In this document: piece by piece, positions 35,509-46,865 of the stretch
Position numbering within the stretch: position 1 is the first letter of the stretch
Layout: every line of letters starts with the position of its first letter
DNA from: Misgurnus anguillicaudatus
Lineage: Eukaryota; Chordata; Actinopteri; Cypriniformes; Cobitidae
Direction of reading: 5' to 3'
Assembly (NCBI RefSeq): GCF_027580225.2
Contig: NC_073353.2
Span: 36,739,001 to 36,803,000, forward strand
DNA length: 64,000 nt
Program-made: the position numbers and the translations under genes
The notes under the pieces: generated by a model
Told to the model about the DNA's origin: nothing
The model's database searches: none
What the model saw: only the letters and a program-made list of their open reading frames with translations

Positions 35509-36126
35509 TAGGGCTGCACGATTTGGTTGCAATTTCTCCCATTGCGGTTATGTGATGCTAATATTGCGATGTGCGGTTGCGATTATAGATTAATGGTATC
35601 ATGACGTCAACTTTACTGGGTTTTAAGGAAAATCCACACACATGTTTAGTGATAATGCTAAAATGTGTATTTGTAAACCTAGAAATGTTTTCGAATTGAC
35701 CACGTGATGATAGCAACGTTTGCTCAGTGTCAGTAATCCTAAATCAGCAAAATACTGCCATACACTCAGACGTAGAGTTCCATTATCATCTATTAGCTAC
35801 CAGATCACTGTCAATCTCCTCTGCATCCATCTTTGCTATTAGGTGCACTTTCCGCGCTGAGCCATTAACATTAACACAAAAGTGACGACGCACTGCCACA
35901 CACGTGCATGCCACACGTGCACTGCCTTTTTTGTTTGGGTTTTCCCTTTCCTTTTTTTTAAACAGTGCAAGGAAAATCATCAAACGGTGTTATCAGAAAG
36001 TATTGTGTGAACAAGTCCCACCACATGTTTGTTATGTTAATATAATTGCAACATTTTGCTGTTACATTATGGTAATTGCACAGGCTGACATAACGCGATT
36101 GCGATGCGATTAATTGTGCAGCGCTA
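35509..36126. mobile_element. hAT-like element (TAGGGCTGCACGATT end), chimeric interior
   Basis: Left end TAGGGCTGCACGATTTGG with TTGCGATGTGCGGTTGCGAT subterminal words. Right end GCGATGCGATTAATTGTGC then AGCGCTA. Ends are typical hAT non-autonomous termini. The interior is interleaved with the 33.8-kb block, so it may not be a real contiguous element. Confidence 0.5.
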
Positions 36127-37489
36127 ATTAACTTGCATAACTAAATTCTGAGAGATTACATTTTCTGAGAGAGAGAATTCATATAGATGAGATCATTAAC
36201 TCTTTCACCACCATTAGACGAGTTTTCTAGTCAATTAGAGAGAAAACGCTTCCCTGCCAGATGATTGTGTACATTACAGTTATGGCACTCACTTGTTAAT
36301 TTTCGCTATTATCATGTCCAAGGTTGTCACTCTTCACTCCAACTTAAATGACAAAACAATACAAAATAATTTTAGCATTTTGCACTGATGTAAAAACAGT
36401 AAAAACCATCTATGTATGATTTTGGTCATCGTTCTGAATTTGATCTGCAATCGCCTCAGCTATTGGTATGTTCAAAATATATATACTGTATTTTTGAAGA
36501 AACCTACCCATATTTGAGATGCGTTTTGAAGAGGAAGATAACAAATATAAGGTAGGACTGAAAGTCGCGTTTATTTAGAAAATGAGGGTCTGTTCTTTCA
36601 TTTAATATATTGTATGTTTATATACACATTTAATCTGGAAAGGCAAGTTATTCAACTTTTGTAAACAATAGCACAGAACAGAAGCTGAATGCTGCCACTG
36701 ACATGTTAAAGTAACATAAACATTTTTTTAAAACGCTGGGGGGAGTTAACACACAGAACAGTACCTGTAGGATTGGGGCCAAATTAACACGGCTATTGCC
36801 AAATCAAGTTCAAAACTTGTGGCTACAACTGGTACTGCAATCCACATCACTGGTGGCCATTGAATTACATAAATGACAGGAGCAGCATAGAGATGACATC
36901 TCGCGGCTGTAGACGGTAATGGTTTATCTTGGTTAAATGAAATAATTTTGACATATAAGCCGGACCACCTGACTATAAGTTCCAGTGAAATAAGTATTTG
37001 AAATGAAAATGATTTCTTAATAGTCTAGTGACATATCAGGGCCATTTTATGATTAAATTGACATAAATTTCTTACATACTGTTCCTTTAATATTAAAACA
37101 TTTTCCACCGATACCAATAGATGTTTCTTTGACTCATTTTCTATACCAGTGCAGAGCTCAAAACTTTGGTGGCATAGCATTAACTTGCAATAACAAAATT
37201 CTTAAGATTACATTTTCTGACTATCGGCTGATAGTGTGAATTCATATAATGACCATTAACTCTTATCGACCGATACCGATCATTAAGCCGAAAACATACC
37301 TCTACTTTTTACTCAATTTTCTTTGCATTATTTTAGCAAGAAAATTGGGAGGGTGGCTTTAGGTTGTGCACTACAATTACCCAACTTTTAAAACACTAAA
37401 GCAGGTTCACTTGATGTAAAAGCAGTAAAAACTCTGTGTATGTTATTGGTCATTTTTTCTGAAGTTTGATCTAAAACAATGGCATGCTC

Positions 37490-39130
37490 TTGACAGACTT
37501 TCATGAGAATCACCCACTAATTTGGTTCACACACATACTTACACAGCTGATACAGACGGAAACAGCCTCCTACAGCATCCCCAGGATCAGTCATCATCAT
37601 CTGCCTTCTGCTTGAGATGTCTCAAAGACATCCGATGGCCTGTTCTTTCATTTAAAACTGGGATGTTTAATAATACAGCAGCATTCCCGGCATCCCCTCT
37701 GTGTCATTCTGGCTCAGTTCCATCCAGAGCAATTGATTTATATGGCATTTAAAAACCGTCTTTATTAGTGTGATGCTGTCAATAAGAGTACACACAGAGA
37801 GCCTGCAATACACTCAATCCTGTAATGAAATGTTGTGCAATTACAGTTGTATTTAGGTAAAACTGGGGTACACAAGCTACATTCATCACATCCCGGGAGT
37901 GGGTACCTAGTAATCATTGCTGGAATTGGCACCCTGTGCGAACAAAATGCAGGAACAGCGTGTAAGGGACCTGCTGGTCGTAGATCGACTACCCAGCAGA
38001 TGAGATTGTACTCAAGAACATACTCTATCGTTTAGCTCCGGTGCAGATCAAAGTTTACGGATGTTAAATGTCTGCAAACCGGAATGAAGCGGTGATCAGG
38101 AAGCTCGTCACTATCCATGCGGATGCGCAAATTTTGGACGCGAATTTAAAATGGGACAGTATCCAATTGCCTGCTGAAAAGAGCCAGTTGATATTATTTA
38201 TATCCTGACTCTGAGTAATTAACTTTCATGCTACATGAGTTCAGGTGGCCATTCAGCGTCTGGCGCTTGTTGGACTATTGACAGTGTTATTAATGGATGC
38301 AGTTCTGGTTGTTGATAGGGTGGCTGCTGGGTTGCTGTCGGCTTCTTGCTGAGAAGGTGACATTTAGCTGACTACAGGATGCCTTGTAGCCTGTCAGTAC
38401 AGCTCTAATCCCACCCTCATTTACTCCCTGCTTTTTTTCAAAGCCTAGTACAATTCAACAGTGCTGTGATGCCAGGCAGTCAAACACCAGATGCATCTGA
38501 TTCAAGTACGGTTTGTAATACAATGGTTGGTTATGTGCAGGCCACAATTCAAAATCTGCAGATTTTAATGTTCCCTGAATTGCCACTGATACCTCCGCAA
38601 CGTGCCATATTGTCATTAAGTGTGTTACAAATAATGAGACATAAGTGATAAACATACCAAATGTGCTATGTTGTGCCGTGAGTGAACGCTAATGGAGAGG
38701 ATCTGTTAGGGAAAACCATCTGGCCACATCTGCTCGAAAGGCATCTAGATTTGGCCTCAAGTGTTTTTGTCATAGTTCTGATGCACTTTAGTCTGATAAT
38801 CTGTGTGCTTCTCTGCAGGTGTTTTAAATAAAAATATACTCGATACCAGCAGGTCAAGATGATGAGGAATGGGAGAAGGCCTTGTCTGTGGAGAGGTTTG
38901 GGGACATCATTACTGAATCTGCAATCAACGGCGCAGATAAAATGGGCCGCGCATACAATGAGAAAGACTTTGAGGGGTGTAAGTATAATGTGCATGAAAT
39001 TCTCACCACCAATCGTACACATTTAAATCATGTGGGGCTGCGTCTGTGTCATCGCTTTCTGAAATCTGATAAATCATGACCCACATTTGTCATTTATTTA
39101 TTTGGTGACAGTAGTGGGAGGTGTAAAACT
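37490..39130. repeat. Reference unit U1 of a threefold mosaic series (contains the slc4a3 exon)
   Basis: This unit reads as ordinary sequence and contains the intact exon at 38853-38978. Ordered fragments of it recur in U2 (39130-41075) and more weakly in U3 (41075-43290): TCATGAGAATCACCC, CATCCCGGG, GTGCAGGCCACAA, CCTCCGCAACGTGCCATAT, CCGTGAGTGAACGCT, TGGGCCGCGCATACAATGAG and ATTGGGTCTCCTAATAG. Confidence 0.6.
38853..38978 (+). CDS. slc4a3: slc4a3 (AE3) exon, N-terminal variable region
   Basis: AE3 is a plasma-membrane Cl-/HCO3- exchanger of excitable tissues; this exon codes the start of its cytoplasmic N-terminal arm. The frame, beginning after CAGCAG, reads GQDDEEWEKALSVERFGD, then an NGADKMGRAYNEKDFEG stretch, matching the acidic patch, V-x-R-F-G-D and (S/Y)-Y-x-E-x-D-F-E of AE proteins. 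The FGD version and the next exon favour AE3 over AE2. The donor GTAAGT at 38979 leaves one base (phase 1), which with the next exon's AT makes Tyr. Two acceptors three bases apart (exon start 38850 or 38853) are possible. A broken echo of the exon is at 40653-40793. Confidence 0.85.
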
Positions 39131-41075
39131 ATCTTGTGTCTTGACAGATTTCATGAGAATCACCCAGCTTTCGTTCACATGTCTGTGTACACAGTTTATC
39201 CACGATTGGGTCTCCTAATAGAAATCCTAAAATCATCAATCATCTGTTCTTATGCCTTTTGTAGATTTTTCTCAAGACATCTGAGGGTTTTCTAAGGAAA
39301 GAAATGGGATGAATATGTTTGCAGCAATTATTTTTTTATCTAAATCTGGCTTAGTTCTAAGATACTCTTCATATTAAAAAGAGCAAATTGATTTATCATT
39401 TGAGTGACCACAGGTCAAACTTTTGAACTGTGAGTGTTGGGGGTAACGCATTACACACAGAGAGCCTGCATTACTCGATCCTAATGAATATTACTTTATT
39501 TGAAGTAAATCGAGTAAAGGTACACAAGCATTACTTTATACATCCCGGGATGGGTACATATTAATATTGCTGAGTTGGCACTTTTTGCGAACAAAAGTAA
39601 CAGCGAGTTACTTTTCAGTTTAATTTATTTGATCGTAAAAAAACGACCCACATGTACTGCATTAAACTGAACGTATAGTTATCGATTTACGCACTCTATG
39701 CGTGCAGCGCCTGAGCGGGAAAAATGTTTGCAGTCAACGAAATGGAAGACGGTGATCAGGCCAGAGCTTGTCATTTTCCATGCGGATGAAAATATGCAAT
39801 TTCTGGAATGCATTAACAATTGTGAGAGATATCCAAGCCTTAGCCAAGTAAGAAAAAGTAACGCAAAAGTAACTTAAGCATTACTTTCCATGAAAAGTAA
39901 CTAAGTAATGCAATTAGTTACTTTTTGGGGGAGTAACTTAAAGGCTTTCATGCTACATGTAGTTTTTCTACTTAAACTAATGGCCCTTTTCAATCTGGCG
40001 CTTGTTTGGACATGACAGTGTAATCTCACATTAATGGATGCACTTTGCTGGGTTTTGCTTTTACCTGCTGAAAAAAAGTATTATGTCGGCTTCTATGCTG
40101 AGAAGGTGCCGGGTCGGATTTGGCTGACTGAAATCCAGTGAGCCTTGTCAGCCTGCATGTACGCGCTATCCCGAGCCCTCTCGCCTCGTCTACTGACTTT
40201 GCACTTCAACAGGGACGACACTGCAACATGTACGTGCTGTGGTGACCTGCTCCAGACTTCAACACAAACTCCACATATTGTCTAAGAATTTTTTCTCCTT
40301 AGTGTTGCTGAAGCTCGTAAGGCCAAACGTCAATCGGATCAACTGTGCAGGCCACAAAAACACGATCTGCAGGGCATTTGAATTATGGACTGAAACCTCC
40401 GCAACGTGCCATATGTTTTAAGTGTGTATACAAATAATGAGATCCGGAGTTGGTGCTTTAGTTTTTTAGATGTTTCTATGTTTGCTAGCCGTGAGTGAAC
40501 GCTTTAGCGATGTGGTTGTAGCCCAGCCGTCGTCGATCAATGGCGTAAAAACTGTGGACGCAAGTTTGTTTTGCATAGTTGTCGGATTTTTAAAAGTCTT
40601 TAAACCATCTGTACATTCTCTGACAGGTTGATGGAAGAACTGAAGATTATCGCCAGCAGGTCAAGATGACATGGACTTAGAAGGCGCTCTAAGCGAATCT
40701 GTGTGACGTCACTTTTTGTGAGACATCTAGTGGTGAGACTGTGAATCTGCAACCAACGGCTCATGGGCCGCGCATACAATGAGAAAGACTTTCGAACGTG
40801 TAAAGTACAAGCTGCGATGTAGCTGCCACAAGACAATACAAGTCATAGTTCTGAGGCAACGTAGTGATAAAACCCGCTCTATAGAGCAGTTTGTCCATTT
40901 AAAGGTACTGTGGAAACACGAAATGATGACTTCCCCTGTAAAAGGACCCGTCTGTGTCATGTAGAAATCTGATAAACGGCCCACATTTTCATTTACATTT
41001 GGTGACAGTAAAAACAATATCAGTTTATCTCGTGTGAGCCGAGGAGTCACATGTCTGTGTACTCCACGATTGGGT
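39131..41075. repeat. Mosaic unit U2: slc4a3 locus sequence interleaved with transposon sequence
   Basis: Matches U1 in short ordered words, but between them carries other sequence such as GTAACGCATTAC/AAGTAACTAAGTAATGC (foldback-element words) and AAGGCGCTCTAAGCGAAT (from the TTAA element family). Frames on both strands here are not genes. It looks like a consensus built from two different haplotypes or copies. Confidence 0.5.
40653..40793 (+). pseudogene. Broken partial copy of the slc4a3 exon at 38853
   Basis: 40653-40669 repeats the acceptor side (CCAGCAGGTCAAGATGA). 40743-40793 repeats GAATCTGC, then CCAACGGC, then TGGGCCGCGCATACAATGAG and AAAGACTTT, with about ten bases missing, which shifts the frame. 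Between the two pieces, exon sequence is replaced by a CTCTAAGCGAATCTGTGTGACG block. It cannot code and has no intact donor. It is either a duplicated, disrupted exon or an assembly chimera. Confidence 0.6.
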
Positions 41076-41091
41076 CTCCTAATAGAAATAC

Positions 41092-43266
41092 GGCGTACCG
41101 CAGGGATCAGTTCTTAGGTCCTATTCTGTAATTTTTTTAAATAAAAATATGTTACCTCTGGGAGATGATTATCAGAAATCATAACATACAGTTTGCACAA
41201 TGCTATGCAGATGACACACTAGCTTTACATCTCCTTCGCATCCTAGCGAAACACAGAAATGTTTCATTTAAGCGATCGGAGGATTTTCTGCATCAGCGAT
41301 ATAAGTGACTGGATGTCACATAACTTTCTTAAAAAATGCAATTGGGCAACACTTCTGATTGATAGACTAGGAGGACCAATAGTCTTGTTATCGATCCACC
41401 CGGAATCGCTACAAGACATAATACTCCGACAGATTACCTTTAAGTTGATCCCATAAACTTTTGATCGGCTGGCACTGTTGGGGGTAATTGCCATTACCTC
41501 CACGTGCATTAAGAATTTAGGTGTGATATTCGACAGCAGTTTATCCTTACGACAGCTCATATCTCCAATGTCTGCCTGAGCGGGAACAGCATTCTTCCAC
41601 CTTAGAAATATCTCCAGATGAATACGCCATATGCTTGTCTGCATTTTTGCAGATGCAGAGAAGCTTATCCACGCAATTTTATGACCTCTAGAATGCAGAC
41701 TATTGTAACCCGTTACTCGGAGGATGCCTCATGCCAAAACAGGTCAACAAGCTTCGGCTAACGTTCAAAACGTAACTTCTGCAAGCAGTTACTTACTCGA
41801 ACTAAGTAAGTATGACCGCATAATGCCCAATTCTGGCATCTTTACACTGGCTACCAGTTACATATCGTATACAATTTAAAATATTACTAATCACCTACAA
41901 AGCCTTAAATGGCCTAGCAACCCTTATATCTTAGAGAATTATTATCAGAATACAATCCATCACGTGCATTGCGGTCACAAAATTCTGGCCTCTTAATTAT
42001 CCTCTGAAAAAAAGTATCATGTGAAAGTGCCGGGTCTAAAGGATTTGGCAGATCCTTTGTCCTACCTTAGCATGCGCGCTAAGCTATGGAATGACTTTGC
42101 ACTCAACCGACGTCCGAAAATCACTGCAGACAGTAGATAACTTTAACATCTAAGACTTAAAACTTTTCTCCAGACTTTAACAAGGCTTTCAAATAGTTGT
42201 TTTAACAATGGTACTTATCTCCTAATAGCTAGCTTGTAAGGCCAAACCTGAATCGGATCAATAAATAAATTACGATCGGCAGGGCATTTGAAATTATGGA
42301 GAAACCTTTTTTTTTTCCGCTTTTTTCGATTGAGTCTTAACTGCCAAAAACGGATCCGGCTGGTGCAATTTTGGCCTTTTTTCCCATGACCTGTAAAATA
42401 GTATGTCATACTAGAACCGTTTGCTTTAGCGTGTAGCATTAACGACGGCAGTGGGGCCTCAATGGCCTTAGTCAAAACTGTGGACGTGTTTGTTTTCATG
42501 TTGTCCGATTTCTAAAATCATCAACTATATGTAATACACTTAACCCCGCCAATGGCGAGATTTTCCTGTCCGGAATACCGAGCTGACTAAAACCACATTA
42601 CTGTGTGACACTTCCGCAACTTTTCTATGTGAACGTATTGCCCCTACGCTAATAAGATTTTGTTTCTCTCTCCTTGTCTCGTCCTTAAAGATCGCTCTGA
42701 GGACGAGACAAACAGATCCGTCACAAAAAGTCGGCACACAACTGATCTACTAGCTGTTCTATCAACGTGCATTAAAGCTTTGATGCCTGACCAAATCATG
42801 AAAAACGCTGGCGCTTAATCTCCGCTTAATCTCCTTCCGTTTCAATGCTGTATATATATAGTATATACCTCCCAAGGGTCTTTAAACTTGTACATTCTGA
42901 CAGTGATGGAAACTTTTTTATACTTCCCCGGACTTAAAGAAGCTCTAAGCGAATCTGTGTGACGTCACTTTTTGTGAGACTCCTAGGGGGTGACACTGTG
43001 AATTGCAACCCGGGGACGGCTCAGCCCCTCATTTTGGGCTTAACTTCTATACGTTAAACGATTAGTAATACGTATGGTAGCTTATAATGTCATAGTTATG
43101 AGGCAACGTAGCATAATTTAACTGCTTGTGCTATCGTTTATTCCATGTTGTGCTATCTGTGGAAACACGATTTTCTGTGCTTTTCACTGCATCTATCCTA
43201 TGTAAAGGGACCCGCTGCTATGTAGATACAATTACGGCAAATTGTGAAAAGCGCTATATAAATAAC
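41092..43266 (+). mobile_element. L2-type LINE, 3' part of ORF2 plus 3' end, degraded or chimeric
   Basis: Reverse-transcriptase landmarks are visible in frame fragments: GVPQGSVL at 41092, CYADDT at 41201 (the catalytic Y-x-D-D box), SDWMSHNFL near 41308, LGVIFDSSLSL near 41518 and FHLRNIS near 41595, followed by the usual C-terminal order. The 3' end has the GTGAAAAGCGCTATATAAAT signature (43244-43263) of L2/CR1-group elements of fish. Frames are broken many times by sequence that matches U1, so it is not a simple old insertion. No active protein. Confidence 0.7.
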
Positions 43267-43472
43267 AATTGACAGTTGAACTGAATTGAATTAAGGTCTT
43301 TACACCATTGATAATATAGTTATATTATATTGCAATTCTGTCAAGAGATCCACCTAAAAGTCCCACATTGCACCTTTAGATCTTCATTATTCAGCTTCAC
43401 GAAATGTATGCTTTATTTTGCAAGAAACATGTTTGTAAAAATACAGTTTTGTTCCTCTCTCTTTATACACAG

Positions 43473-43720
43473 ATCACCGACATACATTTCACCACACCCA
43501 CCACCCACTGTCCACCCACCTCCCCCCACAGCGTTTCCGCAAGAGGGTGCTCAGTATGGACCGCAGACGAAAGAAAAAGAGGAAGAAAAAAAAGACGTCC
43601 GTACCTCCATCTGAGGTCACACCCACAATTCATGAGGTGGATGAAGAGGAGGCGGAGTCTGAGACTGAGGGGCAGTGCCAAACAACCACGCCTACTGAGC
43701 CATCTGAAGAGCTGACACAG
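43473..43720 (+). CDS. slc4a3: slc4a3 exon, His-rich and Lys-rich segments
   Basis: The acceptor TACACAG precedes the exon. Phase 1 joining gives Tyr, then HRHTFHHTHHPLSTHLPP, the HRHT-x-HHTHHPLS signature of AE3. A basic run follows (DRRRKKKRKKKKTSVPPSE), then TPTIHEVDEEEAESETEG, the conserved TP-x-I-x-E and acidic segment found at the same place in AE2 and AE3. The donor after CACAG is GTGATT, phase 0. This part is cytoplasmic, low in complexity and probably disordered; no catalytic role is claimed. Confidence 0.92.
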
Positions 43721-43764
43721 GTGATTACATGTGATTGGCTCACACAATAGCATAGTTTGCATGC

Positions 43765-43990
43765 ATTATTTAAGAAATATGTGACCCTGCCTGTATAAAT
43801 CCAGCTTAGTCATTTTTTTGTGATTCATTGTTTTCTACATAAAATCATCCTACATAATGTGAAGAACAATCTGTAAAAATATAATCTTGATATCTTTAAT
43901 ATTGACTGAGTGAGACCATTTCACAGATTGTGTCAAAAGTGTCTATTTTACATATAAGTGAGTTTTTTGAAGATTATGTGTGTGTGATTT
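43765..43990. repeat. Interspersed repeat starting ATGTGACCCTGCCTG
   Basis: Starts near ATATGTGACCCTGCCTGTA and contains AAATCATCCTACATAATGTG and CTTTAATATTGACTGAGTG blocks of a common cyprinid repeat. Intronic, no coding. Confidence 0.45.
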
Positions 43991-44033
43991 CGAGATAAGA
44001 CATCAGATGGTGACAGTTGTTGTGATCTTACAG

Positions 44034-44209
44034 TGCAGTTTGGGAAGTGAAGAAGATTTGGTGGCCGACCTCCCTCTCACCATCTTTCATGTGGAGAGCG
44101 AGAGACCTCCTAACAGTGAAGAGACTCCACCCAGTCCTGCAAGAATAGAGGATCAAGAGGAAACACAAGAACCACCAGAGAGAAAAGAGGAGGAAGAGCT
44201 ATCCAACAG
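44034..44209 (+). CDS. slc4a3: slc4a3 exon, acidic linker
   Basis: A TCTTACAG acceptor ends at 44033. Phase 0 entry reads CSLGSEEDLVADLPLTIFH, matching the F-S-I-G-S-D-E-D segment of mammalian AE3, then a Pro/Glu-rich tail (EDQEETQEPPERKEEEE). It ends ...LSN plus AG at the donor GTATAT (44210), phase 2, completed by G of the next exon to give Arg. The linker is poorly conserved and its length differs between species. Short introns on the left and a 2.4-kb intron on the right. Confidence 0.85.
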
Positions 44210-44253
44210 GTATATCATCAATAATAAATATTAAAAAGATATTTATTTATTAT

Positions 44254-44254
<1 letters not shown>

Positions 44255-44307
<53 letters not shown>
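44255..44307. repeat. GA microsatellite
   Basis: Uninterrupted (GA)n of about 50 bp, 46 bp after the preceding slc4a3 exon. Confidence 0.95.
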
Positions 44308-44309
<2 letters not shown>

Positions 44310-44310
44310 T

Positions 44311-44430
44311 TACATTTACATTATGCATTTGGCAGACGCTTTCATCCAAAGTGACTTACACTGCACTTCATTATTGAACCCACAACCTTTTGCCCTACTA
44401 ATGCAATGCCAGCTGAGCTGCAGGAAAACC
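44311..44430 (-). repeat. tRNA-derived SINE, antisense
   Basis: ACATTATGCATTTGGCAGAC and AAGTGACTTACACTGCA mark the SINE tail. GAACCCACAACCTTTTGCCC is an antisense B box and AGCTGAGCTGCAGG the antisense A box. A related copy is at 50985-51125. Confidence 0.65.
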
Positions 44431-44685
44431 TATGAACACAAAACTTCAATACAATACATCATTGAACTGTGATGTTTGTTTTTACAGTATTGTCATGTAT
44501 TTTTCAAATTCAAAACTCTATTGCTTTCATAAATGGTTGATAATATCTCCTTGGATCCTTTGCCCAATGTAATAAAGGCCCATATTTAATTTTGCATTTA
44601 CATTTTTATTAGTAAGACAGATGATTTTGGACCAGTTTTAAGTTTTGACCCAAATATATGTGACCCATACCACAAAGCCAGTCAT

Positions 44686-45568
44686 ACACTGCAAAAAAAA
44701 AAATGATTTTTAAGAAAAAAATTCTTATATTTTTGTCCTGTTTTCAGTAAAAATATCTAAAAATTCTTAAATTAAGATGCTTTTTCTTGATGACCAAAAC
44801 GACCCAAGAAAATAAGCCAATGGAAAATAAATCTTGAAAAACAAGCAAAACAATCTTGAGCATTTTTCTTAAACACTAAATTCAAGAAAAATTTGCTTAC
44901 CCCATTGGGAGATTTTTTGCTTGTTTTATGCACAAAATCACTTAAATTTGATGTTTTGGGTCTAAAAACTAGACTTATTTTCTTGAGTCGTTTTGCTCAT
45001 CAAGAAAATGCATTTGAATTTAAGAATTTTTGGATGTTTTTGCTGAAAACAAGACAGAAATACTTGGATTTTTTTATTGAAAATCCTTTTTTGCAGTGTT
45101 ACACTTTGCAGTGTTACTTTCTTGCTCAATATTATTGTCTTGTTTTTTGTAGAAATATCTAAACATTCTTAAATTGAGATGTATTTTTTTGATGAGAAAA
45201 ATGACCTTAGAAATTAAGTCTAGTTTTTAGATAAAAAAATATCAAATTTAAGTGAATTTGTGCTTAAAACAAGCAAAAATATCTGCCAATGGGGTGAGAA
45301 AAAATCTTAAAATAAGTTTACTTTTTTCTTAAACACTTCATTCAAGAAAAATTATATCACCCCATTGGCAGATATTTTTGCTTGTTTTAAGCACACATTG
45401 ACTTTACTTGTATATTTTTTGTAAAAAAATAGACTTTTTTTCTTAGATCATTTAGCTCATCAGAGAGAGCATCCTACTTAAAGAAAGATAGTTTTTAAGA
45501 TAGTTGTTTAGATAGTTGTCCTGAAAACAAGACAAAGATACTAAGTAAGAAAGTTTTTTGCAGTGAAG
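44686..45568. repeat. CACTGCAAAAAA foldback repeats, two adjacent copies
   Basis: Two adjoining blocks (about 44686-45110 and 45110-45568) with ACTGCAAAAAAA/TTTTTTGCAGTG tips and repeated TTTTCTTGATGA(G/C)CAAAA, AAGAAAATAAG and CCAATGGGGT words in both orientations. The same family is at 59068-60057. Non-coding. Confidence 0.7.
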
Positions 45569-45569
45569 T

Positions 45570-46245
45570 CACAGGGGTATATTTTTAGCAATAGCCAACA
45601 ATACATTGTACGGGTCAAAATGATAGATTTTTCTTTTATGCCCCGAATTAATTAGGATATTAAAAGGTCATGTGCCATGAAGATATTTTGTAAATTTACT
45701 ACCATATATCATTATACCACGGGTCTGTTGAATGCTGTATTGTGATTGGCTGAGAAATGTTCCGTGGGTATGCATTAATTTCTGATAACTGCACACCTAA
45801 CTTGTCAAATGTCTTTAAAATAGGCACCAGAGCAATGTTTGTGGTAACCTTGGAGGAATAATTGACTCCGGTCCTTTGAATTATTTGAAAATAATAAACA
45901 CCCGCGCGGTGTAACGGCACTCTGCTACGCGTCGTGCTGCATTGCACCTTGAGCGTGCAGTATTTTCTTATCATTTAATGGCCCGTCGTCAATTATTCCT
46001 TACAAAATGTATTTATCATTAGTATTATGTGGTGCTAAGGACTTAATTTGGACAACTAAAGGCGATTTTCTCAATATTTAGATTTTTTTGCGCCCTCAGA
46101 TTGCAGATTTTCAAAATCTGCCAAATATTGTCCTATACTAACAGACTATACATCAATGAAAACTTATTTATTAATAATATATAAATCTAAATAAAAAAAA
46201 ATTGACCCTAATGACTGGTTTTGTGGTGCAGGGTCACACATATCA
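45570..46245. repeat. Dispersed repeat family A, copy 3, split by an insertion
   Basis: Left part 45570-45700 (CAATACATTGTACGGGTC), right part from about 46000 to TGGTTTTGTGGTGCAGGGTCAC at 46240. The insert at about 45705-46000 has CACGGGTCTGTTGAATG near one end and a palindromic AATAATTGACTCC/AATTATTCC pair, and is probably a MITE. Confidence 0.6.
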
Positions 46246-46644
46246 CTTTTTTTGATGCAACAAAAATCTTTTGCCCTGCTCAAGCAGTCACAAAAAAACA
46301 TGCAACTTTTTTTGCTGATGACTGGCAGTGTAATCTATAAATGTTGTACTGTATTGCCCTCTGCTGGGTAACTTGCTTCATGCAGTAACTATGTTATCTC
46401 TTGTTACCCATCTGTATAGAAATATTTGGTTATAAAGATCATTGTTTAAAATCAGTCATTTGGAATTTGCATGGCATGGCTTGGAAATAATAAGTAATAT
46501 GCAATAACATAATCTTGCATGATTTGTGGACATTTTTATTGTGAAATATTTCATTAATAATACTCCCTCCACAATCACACCTGTGGGCTCCTAGAAGCAT
46601 GACCAGGTTGTACAAGAGTATTGAAGTTGTAGTTTTCTTTACAG

Positions 46645-46865
46645 GTTTAACCCGTCTCCAGAACCTGCTAGTTTGACAACCCGAGCCTGGTTTCGTAGGA
46701 AGCCAGTCCACCGACTAGCTGGAGCTCAGCGGACCAGCTACGACCTGCGGGAACGCATCTGTATAGGCAGCATGACGGCAATGGAGACGGCCGTGTACCA
46801 GAAAGTACCTACGGATGAGGCGGAGGCTCAGATGCTAGCCAGTGCTGATCTGGATGACATGAAAA
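46645..46865 (+). CDS. slc4a3: slc4a3 exon, end of the long-isoform N-terminus
   Basis: Acceptor CTTTACAG at 46644. The exon continues Arg-FNPSPEP, then QRTSYDLRERICIGSMTAME and KVPTDEAEAQMLASADLDDM. In AE2 and AE3 the equivalent S-Y-D/N-L-x-E-R and V-P-T-D-E-x-E-A-Q-x-L-x-x-A-D-L-D blocks lie just before the conserved HR-x-E-D segment. The donor GTAAGT at 46866 leaves A (phase 1), which with GT of exon 57008 makes Ser (M-K-S-H-R). This is the last exon of the long isoform before the site where the short isoform would join. Confidence 0.93.

Larger units (their letters stand above)
33240..36480. repeat. Diverged block pair, 33.2-34.2 kb versus 35.1-36.4 kb
   Basis: 33270-33450 and 35175-35400 share ACTTTACAAAGAGCACAGGTG, GACTAAACTTA, GACATACAATG and TTTCTTATCATT. 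33795-34060 and 35780-36075 share TTCCATTATCATCTATT, TTAGGTGCACTTTC, CCATTAACATTAACACAAAAG and GTTACATTATGGTAATT. Unmatched filler in the second copy is hAT-like or otherwise unrelated. A further echo continues at 36150-36450 and 37180-37490. Confidence 0.55.

Noticed and set aside
41264..41644. 126-codon minus-strand frame
   Set aside because: It is antisense to the L2 LINE coding fragments (SDWMSHNFL, LGVIFDSS), which explain the open frame.
43330..43715. Alternative frames over the 43.5-kb exon (Pro/His-rich product or a minus-strand product)
   Set aside because: Only the frame giving HRHT-x-HHTHHPLS matches the AE family and agrees in phase with both neighbouring exons.
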